This document shows positions 40,172 through 50,186 of a DNA stretch of 64,000 nt, in pieces. Origin of the DNA: Chrysomallon squamiferum (lineage: Eukaryota; Mollusca; Gastropoda; Neomphalida; Peltospiridae). The stretch lies in the NCBI GenBank assembly GCA_012295275.1, contig CM022665.1, positions 42,145,652-42,209,651 on the forward strand, read 5' to 3'. Position 1 is the first letter of the stretch. Each line of letters begins with the position of its first letter. A program made the translations under genes and the position numbers. The notes under the pieces are model-generated. The model was not told where the DNA came from. It saw only the letters and a program-made list of their open reading frames with translations, and did not search any database.

Positions 40172-41468
40172 TTAAATCCAAAAAAAATCGATTTTTTCAA
40201 ACTGTAATCATTATTTCTTTTTCCTTTTTTCCACAAGCTTAGAACAATTAATATGACATTTGATGTACATATAAAGTACTTTCCTTATACATTTAACAAT
40301 TTTTGAATGATATAAATAATTTTTATAAAACATTTTTATATTGTTTTGTTTCTCACAATGGTTAGCATGTTCTAATATTTATACCTTTCACATTATTATT
40401 TATTTGTCCTTCCTTTAGGGTACATTAAAATGAAATACAATTGTAGCAAAGTGCTTTCTATATACTTTAATCCTTGTGTGCACTTTTTTAATTATTTTAA
40501 TAGTGGAGATTAGAGATAATCAACAAAATTAGTTAAAAAATCTAGTCTGTGTCTATTGTCGCTATTTATTTCTCAGTTGATTCTCAGCTCTCCATAGGAA
40601 TTTAACTGACTCCAGCTATTGGTAAATCTGATGTATACCAAATATCAACCTATCTTTCTGTACATGCTGTTAATCTCTGACTTCAGAACAGAATGATGAA
40701 AGGAACAAACAAACAACATCGGTTCCCAAGGTTTAATTATGGAGGATGAAGCAAGAGTTCTAAAATAATTTATATAAATATTTAGCCTACGAAGATGAAA
40801 CCTTCCAGGATTTGTGTATGAGGTTATCGGGGAGTCAGATGAGATATGTAAATTAAGATTAATTGATATGACATTGGATATATTTGTGATAGCAGGCTGT
40901 ATGAATAGAGGTTGTAGAGGACCCCCTGTCATGTTTTTTTTTCAAGGATCTTAACGGGAGGTATTTAAAAATGAATGTTGCAGACTTGCAACTCGTCTGT
41001 TTGTTAAGCTAATTTGAAGAATATCAAGAGTCTCTGCTCAAGCTGTTTCCTCCAGAGATTGTCTTTTTACATAGACCTTTACAAAACTCTTTTTTTTTTT
41101 TTTTTTATCTTTTTTTCTTTTCTTTTTTGTAGCCTAAAAAAAAAAATAAAGAGATAAAGAAGGGTAATCTTTAGAAGAAAAATTCTAAATGTCAAATTCC
41201 TTATCATGCCATGAATAAAAGTTAATATGATACCGTGTCCAAAATTCTATTTCTATTTATGATCATATCTCGTATGCAGTTCCTTGTAATGCCTGTGTTA
41301 ATTTTATAAACAGTACAGTTAATTAAAATGCACAAGTTCTTTGATTAAGTTTGGGATTTGTGCAGATATTCAGACACACATAGACAAACACACATAGAAA
41401 AACATGAAAAACCTTTCTCTCACAAACACAGAGAGACATGCATATTGACTCACATACACCTTCTCTCC

Positions 41469-41469
<1 letters not shown>

Positions 41470-41565
<96 letters not shown>

Positions 41566-41643
41566 ACAGAGAGAGAGAGAGAGAGAAAGAGAAACAGCAA
41601 GAGAAAGAGAGAAAGAGAGAGAGCAAGAGAGAGAGAGAGAGTT
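41470..41643. repeat. Compound (CA)n-(GA)n microsatellite
   Basis: About 46 CA units directly followed by GA-rich repeats with A and C interruptions. Long frames on both strands are artefacts. Confidence 0.97.
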
Positions 41644-42215
41644 GCTCAACTTTCCCTTCAGTTTGTCAGGGAAACGTTCTGTCTCCTGGTAGTTAGCGGG
41701 AACTGTAAGAAAAACAAGGTACAGGTGGTAATCCCATTGTGGAATCTCCACACACAAATATCTCCAGTCTTTGGTCAGGTGCTTCCAACACTCAGAGAAA
41801 ACACAGCTCTGTTACCTGCCTGCTGATTTTCTAAACAGATGGCCTCAGTGTAAACAGTCAACTCACAATTGGCCAGGCTTCAGGAGGTCTCCATAGAGGC
41901 CATTTGTAAACGCAGGTGAAAAAAAATGGGAACTTTCTATGCTGAGTATTCTGTCTATACAGAGAATCTCTGATACAAATAAATGTCATCTGTAATTAGT
42001 TTGTAATGGTAGATAAAGTTGTAGGTATGAATCTATTCAATATGTGTGTGTGTGTGTTAGATTTGCAGTCATTTATTCACTTTGTTTTCTCTTCCTTTCT
42101 GAATTGATTCATTATTATTACAATCATCATCATTATTATTATTACTGTTGTTGTTGTTTTTAATCTTATATATTATTTAGTAGTAGTAGTAGTAGTAGTG
42201 TTTATTGTTTTGGGT

Positions 42216-42266
42216 ATTTTTTTTTTTTTTTTTTTTTTTTTTATTTGTTTTTTTTTTTTTTTTTTT
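42216..42266. repeat. Poly-T tract
   Basis: T run of about 50 bp with two interruptions, after a short TAG repeat (42178-42199). Confidence 0.93.
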
Positions 42267-42779
42267 GAATTAAAAAGTTAATTGTTTTGGGTTGTTTTTT
42301 TTTAATTTTCTTTCCACTTACTGTAATCATCACAAAACAAAGGAATCTGAAAGTACGCGATTATTTCACAGACAGGAATGTCACTGAAGTCATAAAAACA
42401 TTTTTACAGTCACTTAGCATTCCAAAATATTACTGCTTGCCTGGTGAAACACTGTAATTTGCAGTCTGGAGTTTTTAAAACCTTTACTAAAAATAAGGTT
42501 TTTGAGAAATAACAACATCACAAGCACATACCGATTTCTCTCTTCTTTCACCTTGATGAAAGATTCTGACATAAAATGAATGTTTTCATAAAAACACAAA
42601 TACTTTTTTATGTTATTTAGAACAAGGAATCAGCTTTCATGCACCTTCCCAAGAACAGCTAAACACATTCCATTGCTACTAATTATTTTTTTGACATACT
42701 GACCTGAATAAGATAAAAGAAACAGAATTAAATATTTTTTTATCACATGATAAAAAGAAAGAAAATCAGTTTGTCTTTC

Positions 42780-42945
42780 TGTATATCCTTCCTTCTTTCT
42801 TTTATTCCTTCTTTTGTTTTTCTTCCCTTTCTTTCATTTCTTTTCTTCTTCCTCTTTCTTTCATTCCTTTTCTTCTTCCTCTTTCTTTTTTCATTTCTTC
42901 TTCTTTTTTCTTTTTCTTTTATCTTTTTTTTCCCCCCACTTTTTC
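42780..42945. repeat. Pyrimidine-rich TTCTTT/TTCC tract
   Basis: Imperfect CTTTCTTTCATTCCTTTTCTTC-like repeats over about 165 bp. Ser/Phe-rich frames here are composition artefacts. Confidence 0.9.
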
Positions 42946-43743
42946 TTCAAACACAGAATAAAATGGTTTCAACTCTGTTTAGCATGGAAGTTTATGTTAA
43001 AACTAACTTCACATTTTAAAACTTCATCTCTTACATTGTAAATAACTAAATGCCGCTCACTACTACTTATTTCTACATGTGTATATATAAACATCTCTCT
43101 TGTAATTATTTACATTTTTTTCTATTAACAAATGGGTCATTTCCTAAGTCAGCGTGTTCTGTTCTTCTGGCATCCACACCTGTTCTGTTAACTCCAACAC
43201 TACGCATACCTGAGCTTTTAAATGGCTTTTACCTCTTCAGTTTATTTTGAATCATGGTGAATACACAAGAGAACATTTCCTAGCAGACGCAGAGAAAAAA
43301 TAACAGTGTCAATGGTGGGTTAATTCTACTGCCTGATAGTTGGTTATTAATGAGATAATGTGAAAGAGATTGATTTGTTTGTTTTGTTTCCGTTTTTGTT
43401 TAGATAACTGAAATTTCAACTACGGGACAGTGACGGTTTGGAATAGGGGGTGGAGAGAAAAATGTTAATTTAATTTCTTGTTTTTATGTAGAGTTTTCTG
43501 TGTATTTTGTTATTGTTTTTTTTTTGTTGTTTTTTTTTTTGGGGGTTTTTTTAGGAAGCAAATGTATTGTAGTTTATTTATTTATTAATTTATATATATA
43601 TATATATATATATATTTGTAAAAAAGATTATTTTTAATGATTTATTGACTTATTTATTTATTTTATTATTTTAGTCATTTATTTAATTTTATTTATTAAT
43701 TTTTATTTATTTGTTTGTTTGTTTGTTTGTTTGTTTGTTTACT

Positions 43744-43832
43744 TGTGCTGAAGACAAGGAGAGTGGAAAATGATCTGACTACAAAGTACAGTGGTACTTT
43801 AATACAAAGATTAGGTCATGCACCCAGTTCTG
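43744..43832 (+). pseudogene. Dead partial copy of Kunitz exon 3
   Basis: Positions 43744-43832 align base for base, without gaps, to 43946-44034 of the real Kunitz 3 exon, with about 10 differences in 89 nt. In the same frame the codon for the second Kunitz cysteine is TGA. The copy stops just before the YGGC core and runs into a TTTA repeat. The GTAG acceptor of the real exon is missing: about 9 nt between TTTACT and TGTGCTG are absent. It is therefore a truncated exon duplicate that cannot be spliced in as a Kunitz domain. Confidence 0.88.
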
Positions 43833-43936
43833 TATTTATTTATTTATTTACCTGTTTATTTATTTATTTACCTGTTTATTTATTTATTTACTTATTTATT
43901 TATTTACCTATTTATTTATTTATTTATTTATTTACT
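43833..43936. repeat. TTTA repeat with periodic ACCTG insert
   Basis: TATTTATTTATTTACCTGTT repeats between the dead exon copy and real exon 3. It likely expanded from the sequence at the duplication junction. Confidence 0.9.
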
Positions 43937-43940
43937 GTAG

Positions 43941-44117
43941 CATGGTGTGCTGAAGACAAGGACAAAGGAAAGTGTTCTGACTACAAAGTACAGTGGTACT
44001 TTAACACAAAGATGGGGTCGTGCACTCAGTTCTGGTATGGTGGTTGTGGTGGCAACAGCAACCGTTTCCCAACCAAGTCAGAATGTGAGGATGCCTGCGT
44101 GCATGTCAAAGGACCAG
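43941..44117 (+). CDS. PAPLN: Exon 3: Kunitz domain 3
   Basis: A 177-nt phase 1-1 exon between TTTACTGTAG and GGACCAG/GTAATT. It encodes one full Kunitz domain with all six cysteines at standard spacing, the FWYGGCGGN core, and NRF before the fifth cysteine. The P1-position residue is Ser. The acceptor is preceded by a TTTA/ACCTG tetranucleotide repeat rather than a clean pyrimidine tract. An 89-nt decayed copy of this exon lies about 200 bp upstream (see the pseudoexon entry). Confidence 0.93.
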
Positions 44118-44253
44118 GTAATTTTTGTACTATTTTTTATTTTGGTTTCTTTTTATAAAAGATACATTTAAATGTATGGGATTTCTGAGTGATTTTGCAG
44201 TATATTTATGTGGGTTGTAAGAAATAGGACTGCAATGAAAATGTAATAAATAA

Positions 44254-44255
<2 letters not shown>

Positions 44256-44314
<59 letters not shown>

Positions 44315-44570
44315 TATGTATGAGTGTGTGTGTGTGTATATGTGTATGTATGTTTGTGTGTATATGTGTATATATGTGTTTGTGTTCTCTATATGTATGT
44401 GTATGTGTGTACATTTGTTTTTGTGTCTATGAGTATATGTCTTTTTATGTGTATATGTGTCTATAAATGTATATGTGTATATTAACACGTGTGTATGTGG
44501 ATGTATTTATATTTGTATGTAATCGTATGTATGTGTATTTGTATGTTTATGTGTATATATATGTGTGTGT
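44256..44570. repeat. GT/GTAT microsatellite in the intron after Kunitz 3
   Basis: A pure GT run of about 55 bp (44256-44312) then imperfect GTATGTGTATAT-type repeats. Confidence 0.93.
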
Positions 44571-44755
44571 TTGGAAATTACCAGCTTGTTAATATAAAAA
44601 TATATAATTATTAAACAGACATTTACACACACATTTACAAACAACTTATAAAGAGATAATTAAGTATATATGTTTAAAATATTTATTTTTTAAATGTTTT
44701 TAAAATTTATTTATTTATTATTTGTTTAAAAAAAAAAAAAAAAAAAAAAAAATAG

Positions 44756-44941
44756 GAATATGTCGTCTTCCAAAAGTGACTGGACCATGCAGAGCAGGTC
44801 ATCCACGTTTTTACTTTGACTACATCAGCGGAGAATGTCAGCCTTTCACCTACGGAGGATGTCGAGGAAATCCTAACAGATTTGTGACGAGGAAAGAGTG
44901 TGAGACACGATGTTCTGATTCTACTTACATTGATTCAGAAG
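44756..44941 (+). CDS. PAPLN: Exon 4: Kunitz domain 4 (Arg at P1)
   Basis: A 186-nt phase 1-1 exon ending GATTCAGAAG/GTATTG. It encodes a standard Kunitz domain with GPCRAG at the reactive loop, so Arg occupies P1 and Ala P1', the classical arrangement of a trypsin-like protease inhibitor. The core reads FTYGGCRGNPNRF. The 3' splice site is odd: TAG/GA sits directly after a run of about 25 A, with only TTTGTTT before it and no normal pyrimidine tract. Because both ends are phase 1, skipping this exon would remove one domain and keep the frame. Confidence 0.9.
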
Positions 44942-45455
44942 GTATTGTTATGTTTTATTTTTATAAATTTTTAAATTTAAAAAAAAAAAAATTTGTATTT
45001 GTTCAGTTAAATGTACAAAGAGCCTTATTATATTCTCAATATGTTATCAAGACTTTTTTTTTTATGGGTGGGTGTTTTTTTTTTTTTTTTTTTTTTTTTT
45101 GGATGGGGGGGTGTTTTTTGTTTGTTGTTGTTGATTTTTTTTTGTGGAGGGAGGTTGTTGGGGGTTTTTTTTTGATGGCCAGTATTTGCTAATAATAAAG
45201 TTAATAATAATGAGCTCTTGAAAATACATGGAGAAAGATGTTTACCCTTTTTTGATGATTTCATTCTGTTCTTTACCAAACCGGGTTTTCAATCAGATCA
45301 GTGATTACAGGGAAACAACCAAAATTTAATATTTAAATTATCAACTATCAGTATGAAATGTTATTTAATTAATACAGATTTTATATCTTTTGAAACAAAA
45401 TTGAAGTTAAGAGTAGTAAATATTGTTTCTGTTGAAGAGTATTTTTTTGACACAG
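44942..45455 (+). other. Intron 4-5 (514 bp), T/G-rich
   Basis: Phase 1 intron with T and G homopolymer runs at about 45053-45172. No other feature is seen. Confidence 0.8.
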
Positions 45456-45571
45456 ATGAAGATAAAACTCTGATTGTTGGGGGGTGTCAGTCTACAAGGT
45501 ATGGGTGTTGTCCTGACGGGGTCACGGCAAAGTACGATGCCTATGACCTGTGTGACACAGTCACTTGTAAG
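45456..45571 (+). CDS. PAPLN: Exon 5: CC repeat 4 and start of repeat 5
   Basis: A 116-nt exon after TTTTTTTGACACAG, opening in phase 1. It encodes an acidic lead, a CC repeat with YGCCPDG in which the usual GPN-x-x-GC end is replaced by DAYDLC, and then the first Cys of the next repeat (VTCK). The end is chosen at AAG before GCAAGT, a consensus GC donor, because this joins in phase 0 to exon 6 and restores a complete repeat (CK + NTEYGCC). The nearby GT donor (ACTT/GTAAGG, 4 nt earlier) would create TAA at the junction. Confidence 0.82.
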
Positions 45572-45830
45572 GCAAGTAACAATCATTTGTTTTTAATCAT
45601 TTTTATAGTAAGAGAGATTTTTTTTCTTTGCTGTTATTGTTTTAAAAAACCTATGTTTTGTAAGTTCTGAAGTTGAATATTGCAAACCTGAATTTTAATT
45701 TAAATTCTATTTAAGTTAATATATGTTTCATCTTGTGTGTTTATATAGGGAATGTAAAAAAAAAAAAAAAAAAAAAAATAATAATAAAAAAAAAAAAAAA
45801 ATCAGTTAAATAAAATCAGATCAAACCAGA

Positions 45831-45874
<44 letters not shown>

Positions 45875-46432
45875 AAAAATAAAAAAAATAAATAAATCTT
45901 ATATTTGACATGTGTTTTAATTTAAATTCTAGTCAAGTTAAACACACATACTTTTTTTTTATATATAAAAAAAAAAAAAAAAAAAAAAAAATCTATAGAG
46001 AACAAAAAAAATATATAAAAACAACTATCTGCTGAAATGAACTCTTCTTTGATGTTAACCTGCCTTTCTGTATTTCTGTATCACTGCCAGAACTGTAAAC
46101 TAAAATTAATAGTAAATTAAATCAACTCATTAATATTCATATCAGCTTCACTTACAAAGCAAAGTGCTTTGCCTAAATTAATCCAATATGATTTACTGTG
46201 TGCACCTGATAAACAAGATTCATTATTTTCTTATTTTTTAATTATATACTGACTGCAATTTATTTATATTTTATTTTTTTTTGAAGTAATATTCTGACTA
46301 TAATTTAGTCAGTGTGTTTCATTTCTGGTGTATTGCCATACACAAAAAAACTATAAGCTACTGAATAACCTTTAAGGTAATAATATCTAATTTCATTATT
46401 CATGTTATTAACAAACAAGAAATACTTAATAA

Positions 46433-46468
<36 letters not shown>

Positions 46469-46469
46469 G
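45572..46469 (+). other. Apparent GC-AG intron in CC repeat 5
   Basis: Starts GCAAGT and ends TTTTTACAG, joining exon 5 to exon 6 in phase 0. A-rich and AAAT repeats fill 45755-45895, with another A run at 45968-45991. The GC donor is inferred because the GT alternative 4 nt upstream yields a stop at the junction. Confidence 0.72.
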
Positions 46470-46515
46470 AATACTGAATATGGCTGCTGTGAAGATGGAA
46501 AAACTGCAGCCTCTG
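46470..46515 (+). CDS. PAPLN: Exon 6: 46-nt exon, middle of CC repeat 5
   Basis: A tiny exon between a long T tract ending TTTACAG and GCCTCTG/GTACAT. It encodes NTEYGCCEDGKTAAS plus one base of Gly. It supplies the CC centre of repeat 5; the first cysteine comes from exon 5 and the final PDYEGC from exon 7. It enters in phase 0 and leaves in phase 1. It has no start codon and is too short for simple ORF detection. The fit of three exon pieces into one repeat consensus is the main support. Confidence 0.85.
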
Positions 46516-46871
46516 GTACATTTTAGTTTAATATTTTAGAAACTGAATTTTTTTTTAATATCAATGGTTAATAACATTTTTGTTTAGAGAGGTTTTGGTA
46601 TTTCATTAAAATCTTCGTGACATTTTTGTAATTTTATAGTGTTTTATGAATAGCATAAACGTGTTCGCCCAGTTAGAAGGTGCTTTTTTAGTTTTCTGTA
46701 ATTGTTTATATTTATATATATTTTTTTAATATTTATTTATTTATTTATTAAATTATTATTAATATTTCTCTATTTTTTGTCACAAGAATTTTAAACATCG
46801 TCATCATTATCATTGTCATTATTATTATCATTATCATCACTTAACATAACATCATCATCATATTATTATTA

Positions 46872-46909
<38 letters not shown>

Positions 46910-47059
46910 ATTTCTACTTACTATCACAAGGATTTTTAACATAACAAGATCTGTCCATTCTCTCATTTATGTTTTTTATTTTAGTATTGCATTAGCATTT
47001 GTTAGTTTCCACATACCATTATTACAAAAATAAATGTAATTCTTAATAAAACCTGTCAG
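46516..47059 (+). other. Intron 6-7 (544 bp)
   Basis: AT-rich, with imperfect ATT/ATC repeats at about 46800-46912. Nothing else is seen. Confidence 0.8.
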
Positions 47060-47323
47060 GTCCAGATTATGAGGGATGCGATCCAGTTGGATCTGGCGAT
47101 GAACCTTGTCATGATTCAGACTACGGCTGTTGTCCAGATGGTGTGACAGCAGCTACGGGACCACGTGGACAAGGATGTCAGTCACGTGAAGGTGACGATT
47201 CTTGTCATAATTCACAATATGGCTGTTGTCCAGATGGACGGACAGCAGCTAGAGGACCAGGTGGACAGGGATGTCAGTCTGAAGTGACCACAACTGCCAA
47301 ATCACGTCAGACGTCAAGTGAAG
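47060..47323 (+). CDS. PAPLN: Exon 7: end of CC repeat 5 plus CC repeats 6 and 7
   Basis: A 264-nt phase 1-1 exon after CCTGTCAG, ending AGTGAAG/GTATTC. It begins with GPDYEGC, completing repeat 5. It then encodes two near-identical repeats, CHDSDYGCCPDG and CHNSQYGCCPDG, each ending GP-x-G-QGC. An acidic linker (GSGDE, EGDD) separates them, and a Thr/Ser-rich tail follows. The likeness of repeats 6 and 7 suggests internal duplication. Confidence 0.92.
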
Positions 47324-47579
47324 GTATTCATTGAAAAATGGTTGTTTTGGAAATAACATTGTTTATAATTTTAAATATTTGATTGTGTGTGTGTGTGTGT
47401 CAATTTATCAATGTATGTATGTACGATATGCATATATCTTCGCATTCTTTTATATATGTGTATGTTAATGGTATCTATGTATGTGTGCATTATTATCTAT
47501 ACATATTATTCATATCCCTTGTTTAAAACTATATATATATATATATTTAATTTATTTCTCTTAATTTTGTTTCCATCAG

Positions 47580-47783
47580 ATATCTGCAGGCAGGAGAAAA
47601 GCAAAGGAAGATGTGAGAACTACGTTGTCAAGTGGTATTTTGATGCTGCAAGTCAGCGTTGTGACAGATTCTGGTACGGTGGATGTGATGACAGCGCTAA
47701 CCACTTTGACGATGAAGCTGCATGTAAGGAGCGATGTCTGTCTGTCATTCAGACTACAGCAGCTCCAGTCACCCCCAGACCTA
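47580..47783 (+). CDS. PAPLN: Exon 8: Kunitz domain 5
   Basis: A 204-nt phase 1-1 exon from TTCCATCAG to GACCTA/GTAAGT. The six cysteines are at normal spacing with an FWYGGC core. The P1-position residue is Glu, and the usual GGN after the fourth cysteine is replaced by DDS, though Asn and Phe before the fifth cysteine are kept. A Thr/Pro-rich tail (TTAAPVTPRP) acts as linker. Inhibition of trypsin-like enzymes is unlikely from the P1 residue. Confidence 0.93.
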
Positions 47784-48492
47784 GTAAGTCTTTGTTCAGT
47801 ATGGTCACTGTTGTGTTCCTCTTAATACTTCTCTATTTTTTTGAATGTTATCTGTGTGCACAGTCTAATCAGATGTATCGATAAGACAGCAGAATTTTCA
47901 TTCACATACATGTTTATATTTTTACATGAAGGAAACACTCAAACATGTGTGTCATTTATTAAAATTATATTTAAAATGTATTGTTAATATTAGTAGTATT
48001 ACTATAACTGTTCTTGTTGTTATTGTTAACATTATTCTTGATGTTATTCTTCTTATTATTATTTTTATCATGATCATCAATGTCTTCATTGTCTTTAATA
48101 TCATTATTATTTATTATTTATTATTAACATTATTAACAGTATTACTATTATTATTAAATTATTATTATATAAATTATTATTATTATTATTATATATCATC
48201 ATCATCATTATTATTATAATCATTGTTATTATTTATTATTTAATGTTATTATCATTATTATTCTTATGATTATTTTTATTAATATTTATTATTATTATTA
48301 TTATTATTATCGTCATCATTATTTATTATTATTTTTATTATTATATTTATTATTATTATTATATCTATTATTATTATTATTATTATTATGCTTATGATTA
48401 TTTTTATTGATATTTATTTTATTTATTATTATTATTATATTTATTATTATTATTATATTTATTATTATTATCATTATTATTATTATTATTAC

Positions 48493-48534
<42 letters not shown>

Positions 48535-48583
48535 TGTTATTATTATTATTACTGTTGTTATTATTATTATTACTACTGTACAG
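47784..48583 (+). other. Intron 8-9 (800 bp), mostly ATT repeats
   Basis: From about 47990 to 48575 the intron is a long imperfect ATT/ATC/ACT array, running right up to the acceptor of Kunitz 6. There is no separate pyrimidine tract. Confidence 0.85.
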
Positions 48584-48805
48584 GAGTGAATGTGTGTAAC
48601 CAGCCTAAAGAGGTAGGGCCGTGCAGGTCTGAAGTGAAACGTTGGTACTATGACCAGCGACAACAACGCTGCATTGCCTTTTCTTACGGAGGCTGCAGTG
48701 GAAATGACAATAACTTCATAACCAAGGACCTGTGTGAGAGGACGTGTCAGACGTCAGTGTCTGCACCAGCTCCTACTACCGTTGTTGTAGCTGCTAAGAG
48801 CACTA
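48584..48805 (+). CDS. PAPLN: Exon 9: Kunitz domain 6 (Arg at P1)
   Basis: A 222-nt phase 1-1 exon starting after ACTACTGTACAG and ending AGCACTA/GTAAGT. It encodes a full Kunitz domain with GPCRSE at the reactive loop (Arg P1, Ser P1') and an FSYGGCSGN core, followed by an Ala/Pro/Thr-rich linker. The acceptor follows a long ATT-type repeat tract instead of a plain pyrimidine tract. This is one of three domains with a basic P1. Confidence 0.93.
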
Positions 48806-49142
48806 GTAAGTAATTTAGATAATTTGTTATAAGGATTTGTAATGTATGTATGAGATTTGATTTATTGAAGTTTGAAAAGTCAGAATATTTTATATTTTGT
48901 TTGGAAGATTTGTATGTTTTTTTGATTGTTTTTTTTGGGGGGTTAAGGACGTTTTAATGTATATTTTTTTGGGGGGTATTTGTTTGTTTTGTTTGGGGTT
49001 TTTTCATTTCATTTTTTTTCATTATTTATTCATTTATTTATTTATTCATTTATTTTATATTATTCTTATTTTAATTTTCATTTTTACTCATTCTTATTTT
49101 TAATTTTGTTATTTCAATTCATTACTCAATTTATTAACACAG
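48806..49142 (+). other. Intron 9-10 (337 bp)
   Basis: T/G-rich, then TTTA and TTCATT repeats up to the Ig1 acceptor. No other feature. Confidence 0.8.
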
Positions 49143-49439
49143 CAACAATGTCAGGAACCGACTCTGTCTCGCTTGGACAAAACATTCAGCTGAAGTGTGT
49201 GGCGACCCCACGAGGAGCTCAAACTGCTTACAGCATTGAGTGGTTCTTTAACGGAAAGAAGATAGACCCACACAAAAACACATCCAAGCTGAAGATTGTG
49301 CAGAGGTTGGCTGTGGGAACTCGAAACCAGGTGGCAGAGTTGACTGTGTACAACGCAGACTCTGACGATGCTGGGACTTATTACTGTCGCAGCATGCCCT
49401 TTGGCATTGTTGACAGCACACGGGTTGATGTAGTAAAAG
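49143..49439 (+). CDS. PAPLN: Exon 10: Ig domain 1
   Basis: A 297-nt phase 1-1 exon from TTATTAACACAG to GTAAAAG/GTTGGT, coding a complete Ig-like fold of about 95 residues. It has Cys in strand B (IQLKC), Trp in strand C (IEWFFNGKKI), and the DDAGTYYC motif of strand F. The long, polar C'-D region with KLKIVQRLAVG suggests a V- or I-set domain. It lies between Kunitz 6 and Kunitz 7, apart from the C-terminal Ig cluster. Confidence 0.92.
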
Positions 49440-50050
49440 GTTGGTGTGGTTTTTTTTAACGTTTTTGTTGTAGAAAGATGCAGAGAATTACTCGTGTTTC
49501 TTGTAGTAGGGGTTGTTATATCTGCTGTTTAAATGGTAAACTGGACACAAAAAAACAATTCATATTTATTCAGTTCTTTCAGCTTTAAATTGGTTTCCAA
49601 ATCCTCAGCCTTTTTCTCCCTTTATCCTGCTTGAGGTGGTAGATGTTAACATCACTCTCTTCATAGTCAAGCACCATAGCTACTGAAAAATTACATCTGT
49701 AAAAATAAATAAATAAGACAGATTTATTTTATGGTATTTATAAATAAATATATATTATTACTGTCAGCAAGTCCTTTCATAAGATCAGGTTTCTTCTGTA
49801 ATATTCTTTCTCCTTTTTTTCACCAGGGCAGAAGTTAAAGCTGGTTATTTGTTCTACCTGTGAAATTATTTCACTGGTTTATTGCTATAGATTTATTAAT
49901 AACTAATTTAACATAGTATTTTTTTGTAGATTTATTAATAATTAATAATACAGTATTATTATGAAACTTTATGGTTTTAAAAATAATCTTTTCTGTCATT
50001 TTCTTTTTCTGAGTTCAAGATTATGACAATTATTTCTTATTTGTTTTCAG
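49440..50050 (+). other. Intron 10-11 (611 bp)
   Basis: AT-rich intron between Ig1 and the microexon. No repeat array or further exon is seen. Confidence 0.75.
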
Positions 50051-50083
50051 AAATTGCAACAGAAGCACCTTCTGATCCAAGTG
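50051..50083 (+). CDS. PAPLN: Exon 11: 33-nt linker microexon
   Basis: Lies between TTGTTTTCAG and CCAAGTG/GTAAGA, both strong splice sites. It is phase 1-1 and would add 11 residues (E-IATEAPSDPS then one base of Gly), an acidic Ser/Pro linker like those joining other domains. Exclusion leaves the frame intact, so it could be alternatively spliced. There is no domain evidence; support comes from the two splice sites, the frame and the linker-like composition. Confidence 0.68.
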
Positions 50084-50186
50084 GTAAGATAAAGTGTATG
50101 AAGAATAGTTTTTCAACACAAAGTAGATGTTTCTAATGTTGATAAATTTAGTATTAAAGATTTTTTCATGGCTTTTAAACATTGTC

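Noticed and set aside
41323-41757. 144-codon minus-strand frame and overlapping plus-strand frames
   Set aside because: Produced by the CA/GA compound repeat.
47926-48666. Ile/Leu/Tyr- and Asn-rich frames on both strands
   Set aside because: ATT repeat translation in an intron; only the part from 48584 is coding (Kunitz 6).
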